DNA of 64,000 nt. Origin: Planctomycetaceae bacterium. GTDB taxonomy: Bacteria; Planctomycetota; Planctomycetia; Planctomycetales; Planctomycetaceae. The position numbers and the translations under genes are program-made. The notes beneath the pieces are model-generated. The model ran no database searches. It was not told where the DNA came from and saw nothing but the letters and a program-made list of their open reading frames with translations. The DNA is taken from contig JAWKTX010000015.1 in NCBI GenBank assembly GCA_041398825.1, positions 1 to 64,000 of the forward strand. Reading direction: 5' to 3'. Below, in pieces: positions 1 to 8,982 of the stretch; within the stretch, counting starts at the first letter, position 1, and each line of letters starts with the position of its first letter.

Positions 1-261
<261 letters not shown>

Positions 262-846
262 ATAATGTACTCAAACACGGGAAACCGTGTTGGGTTCGCA
301 ACGTTGTGAAAGAATCACTCCGCTGCGTCATTTTCGCTTGAACTATTTGGTGTTAAATCGTGCTGGCTCTTTCCCTGCACGAGCTGAGATGCGGGATGGT
401 ATCGGCAATCAGATGGATGTGAAGCCACTTTTTCAAGAGTTTTCCTGATTCTCACCGTCGACTGTCTCCTGAACCACCTTCGACGCGAATATTCCTCAAA
501 CCTCACCTGCCCGATACCACTGCAAGAATTGCTGCGATCGCATTACACAACACAAGGAAACGAAATCGAAGGTTATCGTTTTCGGAGTGTTCTGAACACA
601 AGGGAATTACCGATCACCCGCAGCGATCGATCGCAGGATGGTTTGTTCGGTTCATCTTTCGCAAGGTCCTGTCAGGTCTGTTCATACCAAATAAACCTCG
701 TTTCATCGCGACTCCAGCGTGTATGAATTCACGTCAGCCGACGAAATTCTGATGTCGTCACGGATGCTCGGACCAGACATGATTTCCGCACACGCAGAGA
801 ATGATCTGTGTGAAGGCGCGTTTGTCTGCAGCGCAGCCAGTCGTTG
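262..846. other. Intergenic, no gene seen
   Basis: Only short unsupported frames are present. The one structure noted is a 7 bp hairpin with a GAAA tetraloop at 274-291 (AACACGG, GAAA, CCGTGTT), 12 nt upstream of the tRNA 5' end on the opposite strand. It could stop transcripts arriving on the plus strand. Confidence 0.4.
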
Positions 847-1824
847 TCACTTCCGCAACGTAGCCAGAACGATTGCCCGCCGTGGACCTGGATATCCTTC
901 AATCGTCTTTGACGGATCAGTCGGGTCCAGAAAGTCTGCCAGCGATTCGAATGTCATCCATGATGTTGACCGCTGTTCGAGAATGGCTGTTGGGGTGACA
1001 TCCACCACCTGAATCTGGTGAAACCCCGTTCGACGCAGCCATCTTTGCAACATTGGAACCGTGGGGATAAACCAAACATTTCGCATTTTGGCGTAGCGCC
1101 CCTCGGGCACGAGAACTTCATGATCATCGCCTGGAATGATCAGAGTCTCCAGGACAAGTTGACCGCCGGTTTTCAGACATCCCGCCATCGCCTGCAGATG
1201 ATCAACCGGGCTTGTCCGGTGGTACAGCACTCCCATAGTGAATACGGTATCGAAGATCTTCAATTGCCGTGGAAGGATGTCGTCCCCCAGCGGCAGCACG
1301 TAGTTGTGCTGATCGCTGCGTGCATATTTGCGGATCGCTTCGTACTGCATGACATACAGCAGGAATGGGTCCAGCCCGCAGACAAACTTTGCACCCTGGT
1401 GAAGCATCCGCCAGCCGTAGTACCCGTTTCCGCAACCAACATCCAGGACCCGATGTCCCTGCAGACTGATTCGGGAGGCGATGCGATTCCATTTCCAGTC
1501 GGATCGCCATTCTGTGTCGATGGAAATGTCGTGAAAACGAAACGGTCCTTTCCGCCAGGGATGGAACTGCATCAATGTTTGCGTTGCTGAATGGACGTCT
1601 GCCACCTGAGCCCCGGTCACCGTCACAGCATCGCCGGAGGCATCAACAACCGATCCTTCAGCAGCGGGCGGCAGCCTGCTCCACGCATCGACCCACTGAT
1701 TCAGCAGACCATGTTTTTCTGTTTCGAATGCAGCGCTGGTTTGGTGCCGCAATTTCTGGACCCAGTCTTCGCCCCCGGCTTCTGTCAACATCCGGAACAA
1801 CGCTTCACGGTCGAAGAGTTTCAT
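847..1824 (-). CDS. cmoB: tRNA U34 carboxymethyltransferase CmoB
   Basis: Transfers a carboxymethyl group from carboxy-S-adenosylmethionine to 5-hydroxyuridine-34 of tRNA, giving cmo5U. Starting at the ATG at 1824 gives 325 residues, close to the 323 of the E. coli enzyme. That ATG overlaps the TGA of cmoA as ATGA, the usual sign of translational coupling; an upstream in-frame ATG at 1899 would force a 79 nt overlap and is less likely. Diagnostic family segments are HPWRKGPF (about 88-95), IDTEWRSDWKWNR (102-114), the Rossmann motif VLDVGCGNGYYGWRM (126-140), GVLYHRTSP in the catalytic domain and MRNVWFIPTV near the C terminus. The gene is second in a two-gene operon with cmoA. The pathway is best known from Gammaproteobacteria, so its presence here is notable. 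Identification is secure. Confidence 0.95.
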   Translation of the reverse strand: MKLFDREALFRMLTEAGGEDWVQKLRHQTSAAFETEKHGLLNQWVDAWSRLPPAAEGSVVDASGDAVTVTGAQVADVHSATQTLMQFHPWRKGPFRFHDISIDTEWRSDWKWNRIASRISLQGHRVLDVGCGNGYYGWRMLHQGAKFVCGLDPFLLYVMQYEAIRKYARSDQHNYVLPLGDDILPRQLKIFDTVFTMGVLYHRTSPVDHLQAMAGCLKTGGQLVLETLIIPGDDHEVLVPEGRYAKMRNVWFIPTVPMLQRWLRRTGFHQIQVVDVTPTAILEQRSTSWMTFESLADFLDPTDPSKTIEGYPGPRRAIVLATLRK

Positions 1825-2597
1825 TCGGCTGTTGCTCCGGTACCAGCGTCGCGCGAGTCCGTCGTCTTTACAGCCAGGATGGAAGCAAAGTTGAAACATT
1901 GAAACCAGGGAGCAACGATTGAAAACCCGGCAGCAGAAAGCCGGTCGACATGGGTCTGCAGCGATTCTGGTATTAAACGGTTTTCAATGGCCGTTCGCTT
2001 CTGAGCAATCTCCAGATCACTGTAGCCGTGACTGCGTTTAAAATCGTGATGCAATTCGGTCATCAGCAGCTGCTGGGCCGGATCATCAAAGCAAATCTTC
2101 TCCGATATCAACAATGCTCCTCCCGGCAGCATGCCATCATGAATCCGCTGAATAATGTCTGCACGTTCTTCCGGCACAATAAACTGCAGCGTGAGATTTA
2201 GAACGACAAACGAGGCATTGACAATTGGTGTCGAACGGATATCCGCGTTCTGAGCGACAACCTCACACAGCCCCGACTTGTCAGTATCCTGCCTTTTCAG
2301 GATCTGCTGCAATCGATCGATCATGGCCGCAGAACTATCGACGGCATGGATCACGCAGCCTTCTTTCGCCTGCCGACGAATCAAAAGGGTGGCGGCCCCC
2401 AGAGAACATCCAAGGTCGTAGACATGACTATTCATCGTCACGAATCGCGAGGCCAGTTGTTCGATCATGGACAAAATCGAAGCGTATCCGGGCACAGACC
2501 TCGCAATCATGTCGGGAAAGACATTCACGACGTGTTCGTCGAAGACAAAGCTGCCCACCTGATTCATCGGCAGCAAGTAGATGTCGTCACGGGCCAT
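1821..2597 (-). CDS. cmoA: Carboxy-S-adenosyl-L-methionine synthase CmoA
   Basis: Makes carboxy-S-adenosylmethionine from SAM and prephenate, the donor used by CmoB. The 258-residue product matches the family throughout: FDEHVVNVFPDMIARSVPGY (about 19-38), the SAM-binding loop VYDLGCSLGAAT (59-70), VVLNLTLQF, GGALLISEK, HHDFKRSHGYSDLEIAQKR, and the WFQCFNF terminus. About 15 extra residues follow that normal end and carry the overlap with cmoB. Upstream lies a 319 nt intergenic region shared with a divergent exported-protein gene, so the cmoAB promoter is expected there. No unusual residue was seen in the conserved motifs. Confidence 0.95.
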   Translation of the reverse strand: MARDDIYLLPMNQVGSFVFDEHVVNVFPDMIARSVPGYASILSMIEQLASRFVTMNSHVYDLGCSLGAATLLIRRQAKEGCVIHAVDSSAAMIDRLQQILKRQDTDKSGLCEVVAQNADIRSTPIVNASFVVLNLTLQFIVPEERADIIQRIHDGMLPGGALLISEKICFDDPAQQLLMTELHHDFKRSHGYSDLEIAQKRTAIENRLIPESLQTHVDRLSAAGFSIVAPWFQCFNFASILAVKTTDSRDAGTGATAE

Positions 2598-2916
2598 ATT
2601 TTGTGCGTATCACTGCAGGCAGATGTGGGGCAGACGGCAGGAAATCCGACTGTTCGAAGCGTGGAAAGACAGAACGACCAAAGGGATTATGCGGTGATAT
2701 CCGTCCGACAATCACCCCCGATTACCGGGAAACAATTGCCAAACCGGGTTTTCGCCGGGTAGACTGACGGTCTCTCGCCAATGAGAAGGGCACACCCCCG
2801 AATTCAACGCCTTCCTTCCGAACCCTCAAGAATCCTGCAGCCCGGTATGGCTCAAACCACCGCCGGGCTTCAGCTTCCCGAAGTTTTCTTCAGCCTACGT
2901 AATACCGGAGTGACTC
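2598..2916. other. Divergent intergenic region between cmoA and a DUF1501 gene
   Basis: No gene seen. The region should hold promoters for both directions, but no box pair was convincing. A GGAG Shine-Dalgarno sequence sits 5-9 nt before the ATG at 2917. Confidence 0.4.
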
Positions 2917-4395
2917 ATGCTTGTGATCCCAGGTCGATTTGGAAAAGACACATGTGATGGGTACTCGCGCCGCGAATGGCTGCGAATTGGCAGTTCCGCC
3001 CTGACCGGATTAAGTGTCGCTTCACTGCTACAGGCATCGGCCCGCGGGGCTGGCGCGGAGATTTCAGACGAAGAAGCTCGTTATGGTGGCAAGGGTTTCG
3101 GATCCGCCAAGAGCGTGATTCTGATCTATTTGCAGGGCGGGCCAAGTCACTTGGATCTCTGGGACCCGAAGACCAACGTTCCGGATAACGTGAAGAGTAT
3201 CTTCTCCAATATCGATACCAAACTTCCGGGAATTCAGTTCACGGAATTGCTGCCAAAGCTGGCTCAGCAAATTGATCGGGCAACGTTGATTCGTTCAATG
3301 AGTTATACGCCGGTTGGGCTCTTCAATCACACTGCAGCCATCTACCAGATGCTAACAGGTTACACGGCGGACAAGGTGAGCCCATCCGGACAGCTCGAAC
3401 CCCCAAGCCCGAAGGATTTTCCGAACTTCGGCTGTCATATCATCAAGCAAATGCCACCGGAAGTTCCGATGCTTCCGTATGTCATGATGCCGCGACCGCT
3501 TCAGGAAAGTAACGTCATCGGTAAAGCGGGGACAGCTGGGTTCCTTGGCCGCGCCTACGATCCGTATTACCTGTATCCGACGGGTGATGACATGGATATG
3601 GCGAAGATGGAGAAAATCCGAATCGACGATCTGACTTTGCGCAAAGAAATTCCCATGGATCGACTAGGCCGTCGGGCTTCGCTGCGAGAGACAGTGAATG
3701 GGGGCATGAAGGAGCTGGATCGTGCCGTGGAACAGTATGCCCTGAATGAATACTACGAAAAAGCACTTGGACTTGTTCTTTCCGGTCGTGCTCGCGAGGC
3801 CTTCAATTTGTCGGCCGAAAAACAGGAAACGCGGGACATGTACGGCAACAACACGTTTGGACAAAGCTGTCTGCTGGCTCGACGACTGGTCGAAGCCGGA
3901 ACGCGAGTTGTGGAAGTGAACTGGCCTAAGGTAGCCAATTCGGACAACCATTCGTGGGACGTCCACACAGGGCTGAGCAAGCGAATGAAAGATCAGTCAG
4001 CGCCGATGCTGGATGCCGGTTTATCCGGACTGCTTCAGGACCTGGATGATCGCGGAATGCTGAAGGACACACTCGTTGTTGCGATCGGTGAGTTCGGTCG
4101 AAGTCCGAAACGTGGCGTCAGCACCTCCGGCAACAGCAACAGCGATGATGGTCGAGATCACTGGCCCTACTGCTACACTGGTCTGATCGCTGGTGCTGGC
4201 ATCCGTCGTGGCTATGTCCACGGCAAGTCCGATGAAACCGCATCGGCACCAGCCGAAGCCCCTGTCCATCCGGGAGAATTGCTGGCCACTATCTATCATG
4301 CCGTGGGAATGTATCCACGTCAGACGATTTACAACCACCTGAACCAGCCACGTGAGATGGTCAAAGCCGATGCCGTCATGGATCTGTTCGCCTGA
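2917..4395 (+). CDS. DUF1501 family protein, Tat-exported
   Basis: A 492-residue member of the DUF1501 family, which belongs to the alkaline phosphatase/sulfatase fold group and is heavily expanded in planctomycetes; no member of that expansion has a function I can name. The N terminus has a twin-arginine signal, SRREWLRIG at residues 17-25 followed by a hydrophobic stretch, so export in folded form is expected. Family landmarks are QGGPSHLDLWDPK (about 72-84), NHTAAIYQMLTG, NHSWDVHTG, and EFGRSP followed by GRDHWP near the C terminus. A GGAG ribosome site supports the start. Unlike the second DUF1501 gene in this window it has no PSCyt/DUF1553 partner directly upstream. Confidence 0.9.
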   Translation: MLVIPGRFGKDTCDGYSRREWLRIGSSALTGLSVASLLQASARGAGAEISDEEARYGGKGFGSAKSVILIYLQGGPSHLDLWDPKTNVPDNVKSIFSNIDTKLPGIQFTELLPKLAQQIDRATLIRSMSYTPVGLFNHTAAIYQMLTGYTADKVSPSGQLEPPSPKDFPNFGCHIIKQMPPEVPMLPYVMMPRPLQESNVIGKAGTAGFLGRAYDPYYLYPTGDDMDMAKMEKIRIDDLTLRKEIPMDRLGRRASLRETVNGGMKELDRAVEQYALNEYYEKALGLVLSGRAREAFNLSAEKQETRDMYGNNTFGQSCLLARRLVEAGTRVVEVNWPKVANSDNHSWDVHTGLSKRMKDQSAPMLDAGLSGLLQDLDDRGMLKDTLVVAIGEFGRSPKRGVSTSGNSNSDDGRDHWPYCYTGLIAGAGIRRGYVHGKSDETASAPAEAPVHPGELLATIYHAVGMYPRQTIYNHLNQPREMVKADAVMDLFA

Positions 4396-4409
4396 TTGAG
4401 TCCACGGTT

Positions 4410-4444
4410 CCTGACGGCGAGCAGAGTTTTCGTTCGCCGTCAGG
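4410..4444 (+). terminator. Hairpin after the DUF1501 gene
   Basis: An 11 bp perfect stem, CCTGACGGCGA (4410-4420) with TCGCCGTCAGG (4434-4444), and a 13 nt loop, begins 14 nt after the stop codon. No T tract follows. Position suggests termination or 3' end protection. Confidence 0.5.
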
Positions 4445-4490
4445 TTCGGCTTCAGCGGCATGGGCGACCAGACCCAGAGAGATGAATCGT

Positions 4491-4529
4491 CGGCCTTATT
4501 CATTTAGTTCGGCCTTATTCATTTAGTTC
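4491..4529. repeat. 19 bp exact tandem duplication
   Basis: The unit GGCCTTATTCATTTAGTTC occurs twice head to tail (4492-4510 and 4511-4529) in the convergent intergenic region between the DUF1501 gene and the amidohydrolase. Both copies are identical, which suggests a recent slippage duplication. Confidence 0.9.
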
Positions 4530-4625
4530 AGGATGCTGAGTTCATCCCGTTCAGGTTACTGATGCACGGCAGCCAGCCTTTCGGGCGACAGCGAACGCGT
4601 GTTCCAGATAACGGTTCGAAGGTAT

Positions 4626-5477
4626 CTACGCCTCCAGAAGCTGCCGAAAGTTCTCCCCCAAAATCCGGAATCGGTCGGCATCTGAAATGTCGGCTCCCAG
4701 TACCTTACCAAGCTCCGTCCCCAGTGAACGCCCTGGAAGGTGACTTCCGAAGACGATACGGTCTGCACCAATTTCCCGAACGGCCATTTCTATGAATCCT
4801 GCCGTGGCATCAAAGCCGCTGGTTTCCGCCAGTACGTTCGGGGCGTCACGAATGGCACGGAGCCCCTGCTCCCATTCTCCCCCTGCATGGGCGCAGATGA
4901 ATTTTTGCCGCGGGTAATGGCTGGCGACGGTTGCGAGTTCCGCGGGTGTTGACTCACCAGGTCCCTGCTTGCCACCCGTCTTGAACCAGGTATGCTGCAT
5001 GATCACAGCTTCGAGATCGATGGCGGCTTCGATCAATTCCCGGCATCCCGCATCTGTACAAGTGCGTGCACCGGGACCACCTCCGGCAAAGTAAACGCCC
5101 TTCGCCGGCCCATCTCGCAACCATCGTTTCATAGCGTCCAGGGAGGCTGCAACATTGTTGGCATTCAGCTGGATCATCATGATCAGCAAATCACCGTGAA
5201 TCGAAAGCGGCTTCAGCAGGGCTTCAGCGTGTTGCGATGCAAACGATTCGAACGCAGCGTCCGTTGTAGTGCCGATGCCAACATGGCTGAAGTAACATAA
5301 TCGTTCAACTTTGAATGTTTCAATCGCCGGTCGGGATCGTTCGAAATCGGCCAGAAGCTTGTCGCTGCCGTCCGATCCCGGATGGGCAAAGGCTGGCGTG
5401 AAATAGGAATCCCAGATCCGGAATCCACGGAGCCTTGCGCCCGTTGGTAGTCCCGGCAACAAATTTTCTTTTTTCAT
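4626..5477 (-). CDS. Amidohydrolase_2-like TIM-barrel protein
   Basis: A 283-residue cytoplasmic protein resembling metal-dependent amidohydrolases of the Amidohydro_2 group. Seen are the barrel segments IWDSYFTP near the N terminus, MQHTWFKTGG, FICAHAGGEWEQ (around residue 195) and NVLAETSGFDA followed by IVFGSHLPG. The classical HxH metal motif after the first strand is not present (it reads DSYFT), and the late Asp normally found in FGSDxP is His here. It may therefore bind metal differently or not at all. The ATG at 5477 has an AAAGG eight bases upstream. It stands alone, convergent with the DUF1501 gene. Substrate unknown. Confidence 0.75.
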   Translation of the reverse strand: MKKENLLPGLPTGARLRGFRIWDSYFTPAFAHPGSDGSDKLLADFERSRPAIETFKVERLCYFSHVGIGTTTDAAFESFASQHAEALLKPLSIHGDLLIMMIQLNANNVAASLDAMKRWLRDGPAKGVYFAGGGPGARTCTDAGCRELIEAAIDLEAVIMQHTWFKTGGKQGPGESTPAELATVASHYPRQKFICAHAGGEWEQGLRAIRDAPNVLAETSGFDATAGFIEMAVREIGADRIVFGSHLPGRSLGTELGKVLGADISDADRFRILGENFRQLLEA

Positions 5478-5902
5478 TCCCGGAACCTTTCGTTGACGAA
5501 AGAAGTCGAAAGCACATTACAAATGCGACAATCAGGGATTCAGAATTGCATGACACAGAAACCCGTGGCCTTCGCAGTCTGCCATTGTCCGCTCATTGGA
5601 ACGATTTTGCCAGGGGCAGGAGAGTTATGCTGGCAACGACACCATAATCTGGTGATTTGGCGTTACCAGTGATACCCAATCGATTAGATTCTCCTGAAGG
5701 AAGGCGTCGCTCGTTGCCTGTAACTTCTCAAAGGCCGGACCGGAGATTTCCCGCCGCCCGATCGCTTTGGGTTGGAGGCTATGTTCGTTGCTGCATGCTC
5801 GGCCAAATTTGTCGCCAGCATCCATCGAGTGTAAATTCTGTTTGGATCAGATTCCTGATAAAGCGTTCTGCCTTCCGAAGTCTTATTTCCGAACTGCTGG
5901 TC
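5478..5902. other. Intergenic between divergent genes
   Basis: An open frame continues upstream of 5903, from 5657, but codes for a basic, cysteine-containing peptide with no signal features, so it is taken as untranslated. No convincing regulatory site was seen. Confidence 0.35.
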
Positions 5903-8900
5903 ATGACCTACCGAATCTTTACCACCAAACCAGAATGCTCTTCCGCACCAGGCTTGCCTGTTCAGCGGACCTTACTCCTGAATTTGTGGCTGACGGTATT
6001 TGCATTCAGCCTTCCTGTACAGGCGACATGGGCTCAGGATGCCCCCGCATCCAAAGCACCTGCGGAATCGGTCGAGCCAGTGATTTCTGATGCGATTCAG
6101 ATGCCTTTAGGTACCGTGCCGGACGGCGTAGTTACCATGACGCTGGTGGAGCAGATGCCGTCTGCAAATCAATGGCTCAAGTCAGAGAGTCCGTTGACGG
6201 AAGCATTTCGGTGGTCGGGCGATTCATTTCTGATCCCTCGAATTCCCGGTTGTTATGACGACTGGGGGATTCGGGATTCCTGGAAGGGTCCCGTGCTTCT
6301 GACGGTGACATCTGACGTTCTTCTGGCACCTGGTCATCATCATTTTCTGCTTCGAGCGCGCGGACTTGCTCGATTGTGGATCGACGATCAGGTCGTCGCG
6401 GAAACCAAAGCGATTACTGCAAAGCCACCGGATGGTGAGCAACCAGTGACGCCGCTTGCAAAACCGCCCTTGCCTGGCCATCGTGTTCATGGCTATCGCC
6501 AGCAGGAAGTGTCAGGAGATTTCACGGCGGCAGCGAGCGGGGAAGGTCAGCCGCTCCGGCATCGTGTTGTGCTGGAAATCCTCGTTGGGGGTCCCGGGCG
6601 TCGAACAGAAACCGGCGAGGTCCTGGTGGCGACGTTATCCGCAGACCAATCGACCTATCATATCCTGCGGCCAGGGGAACGCGGACCATTGCCGCTGACA
6701 GACAAAGTCATTGAACCGGAGCTGGAACGCATCGAAGGCCAACTGAGGACACTGGAAGATGAAACTCGCCGGGCGGCCTCTCAAAGTATGGCGGACTACT
6801 GGGACCGACGGCACGAACTTGCTCGCGCGTGGGTAAAGAAGTCGCCCGACTCACCCCCTGCGGAAGGGGTTCATCCGGTCGACGCCTTTATTCATGCCAA
6901 AATTCGAAATGCGCACCAGTCATCAGATCTGGACAGTCAGCAATCCCAGCTGTTCCATGATCAGGTCCTTCCGATTCTTCGAGACCACTGCTTTCGGTGT
7001 CATGGAGACAAGAACAAGGGCGACTTACGGTTGAATTCGCGCGACGCGATATTGAAGGCTGGCGAATCCGGCCAGGCAGCCGTTATCCCGGGCGATCCGC
7101 ATGCCAGTGGACTGATGGAACAAGTTCGTAGTGGAGCGATGCCGCCAACCGATACCCCCTTAACGACCGAACAGATCGCAACGCTTGAACGATGGATTGC
7201 TGAAGGGGCCACGTGGCCGAATCGGCCGGTGGCTGCTGAGCAACTCAAACTGGCGGCGGTCATCGATGATCAGAAATTTGTACGTCGGGCGTATCTGGAC
7301 GCGATCGGTCTTCCACCAAATCCGTCTGAAGTCCGTTCTTTCCTCGCTGATCCGTCTCCCGACAAGCGACGCACTCTTGTCAAGCATCTTCTGAACGGCG
7401 AAGCGGTTGCTGATCACTGGATGAGTTACTGGCAGGATGTTCTGGCTGAGAACCCAACGCTGATCAACCAGTCCATGGGAAGTACAGGCCCCTTCCGCTG
7501 GTTCCTTCATGATTCACTTCGCGATCGGAAAGCGATGGATCGCATGGTGACGGAACTGGTGATGATGCGAGGCAGTGCGGAAACCGGTGGCAGCGCGGCA
7601 TTTGGCATGTCCGGCGAGAGCGATGCGCCCCTGGCCGCCAAGTCCCACATCCTTTCAGGAGCATTTCTGGGGATTGATCTTCAATGTGCACGCTGTCACG
7701 ATTCGCCGTATCACAGTACGCTCCAGCGCGACTTGTATTCGATGGCCGCAATGCTCGACCGCAAGGTCGTGACAGTGCCCGCAAGCAGCCGAGTGCCTGC
7801 GGCGTTCTTCGAAAGGAAGGGTCGGCAGCCGCTGATTGAAGCCACTCTGAAGCCGGATGAACCCGTGCCGCCTGTCTGGCCGTTTCAGGATTTGCTGGAC
7901 CAGGGTTATGCAGAACAGCTCAGTCACATCCTGCAGGATTCTGACGACACACGTGAGCAGTTTGCGGTGATGCTGACCAGCCCCTTCAATCGTCGATTTC
8001 CTCGCGTCCTGGTCAATCGCGTCTGGAAGCGATTGATGGGCGCGGGAATGGTTGAGCCCGTTCATGACTGGGAAGGCCGTGACTGTAGTCATCCTGAACT
8101 GATGGACTGGCTTGCCGATGAACTTGTCCGAAACGACTACGACCTGATGTCGATCGTTCACATTGTGATGACATCCGAGTGCTACATGCGCGAAGCCCTG
8201 GGGGCAAACCTGGAATCGACCGCTTCCGGACGATTCTTCAATGCTCCCGATCGTCGTCGTCTGACGGCCGAGCAGATTGTGGATTCGTTGTTTGCAGCGA
8301 CGGGCAGGAAGATGGAGACGGAGGAACTGACGTTTGTCTACGATGGTCAGCGGGCTCTCGGTCATCGTCAGACCCTGGGCCAGCCGACTCGCGCCTGGAT
8401 GTTCGCCAGTCTGAATAACGAACGCGATCGTCCCAGCCTCGCATTACCAGGGGCCCAGTCCATCGTGGATGTCCTGGAAGCATTCGGCTGGAACGGGAAT
8501 CGGCAGCAGCCCATTCAGGTCCGCGAATCCGATCCGAACGTACTGCAGCCGGGGATCCTGGCGAATGGCTCCCTCACCGCGGCATTGTCACGAGCTTCGT
8601 TTCAGAGTGAAGTTGCCAGGCTGGCACTCGAATCAGCGTCGCCCGATGAACTTGTTGAAGAATGGTTTCTGCGATTGCTGTCGCGATACCCCACAGATCG
8701 TGAACGAATTTTGTTTTCTGAAGCGTTGAGCCAGGGATTTTCGAATCGCGTTCTTACCGTCGATCCCGAATCCTTCCCCAAGCCACCGGAAACGCTACCG
8801 TTGGTGACATGGTTCAATCACCTGCGTTCTGAAACAACTGTCATACAGCAGGAACACGAAAGACGCGTCAAACAGGGGCCGCCGACGGATCCACGTCTGG

Positions 8901-8977
8901 AGACCAAATGGCGCGAGATCTACGAAGATTTCATCTGGAGTCTGATTAATCACGGCGAATTTGTCTGGGTTCCCTGA
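5903..8977 (+). CDS. PSCyt1-DUF1549-DUF1553 exported cytochrome-type protein
   Basis: Starting at the ATG at 5903 gives 1024 residues with a clear signal peptide (TLLLNLWLTVFAFSLPVQA, cleavage near 45). Longer in-frame starts upstream would bury it. Domains in order are a PA14-like beta region (about 75-230, RARGLARLWIDDQ), PSCyt1 with the heme-type motif CFRCH at about 363-367, DUF1549 (PSCyt2) with CARCH at about 595-599, and DUF1553 (PSD1) to the C terminus (RVLVNRVWKRLMG, DRRRLTAEQIVDSLF). The family is characteristic of planctomycetes and verrucomicrobia, and the two CxxCH motifs suggest covalent heme. Its role is unknown; links to polysaccharide use are a hypothesis. The stop is 5 nt from the next gene, so the two form an operon. 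Confidence 0.93.
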   Translation: MTYRIFTTKPECSSAPGLPVQRTLLLNLWLTVFAFSLPVQATWAQDAPASKAPAESVEPVISDAIQMPLGTVPDGVVTMTLVEQMPSANQWLKSESPLTEAFRWSGDSFLIPRIPGCYDDWGIRDSWKGPVLLTVTSDVLLAPGHHHFLLRARGLARLWIDDQVVAETKAITAKPPDGEQPVTPLAKPPLPGHRVHGYRQQEVSGDFTAAASGEGQPLRHRVVLEILVGGPGRRTETGEVLVATLSADQSTYHILRPGERGPLPLTDKVIEPELERIEGQLRTLEDETRRAASQSMADYWDRRHELARAWVKKSPDSPPAEGVHPVDAFIHAKIRNAHQSSDLDSQQSQLFHDQVLPILRDHCFRCHGDKNKGDLRLNSRDAILKAGESGQAAVIPGDPHASGLMEQVRSGAMPPTDTPLTTEQIATLERWIAEGATWPNRPVAAEQLKLAAVIDDQKFVRRAYLDAIGLPPNPSEVRSFLADPSPDKRRTLVKHLLNGEAVADHWMSYWQDVLAENPTLINQSMGSTGPFRWFLHDSLRDRKAMDRMVTELVMMRGSAETGGSAAFGMSGESDAPLAAKSHILSGAFLGIDLQCARCHDSPYHSTLQRDLYSMAAMLDRKVVTVPASSRVPAAFFERKGRQPLIEATLKPDEPVPPVWPFQDLLDQGYAEQLSHILQDSDDTREQFAVMLTSPFNRRFPRVLVNRVWKRLMGAGMVEPVHDWEGRDCSHPELMDWLADELVRNDYDLMSIVHIVMTSECYMREALGANLESTASGRFFNAPDRRRLTAEQIVDSLFAATGRKMETEELTFVYDGQRALGHRQTLGQPTRAWMFASLNNERDRPSLALPGAQSIVDVLEAFGWNGNRQQPIQVRESDPNVLQPGILANGSLTAALSRASFQSEVARLALESASPDELVEEWFLRLLSRYPTDRERILFSEALSQGFSNRVLTVDPESFPKPPETLPLVTWFNHLRSETTVIQQEHERRVKQGPPTDPRLETKWREIYEDFIWSLINHGEFVWVP

Positions 8978-8982
8978 TCTCG

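Noticed and set aside
1018..1590. 190-codon open frame on the plus strand
   Set aside because: It is the antisense shadow of cmoB, which matches its family end to end.
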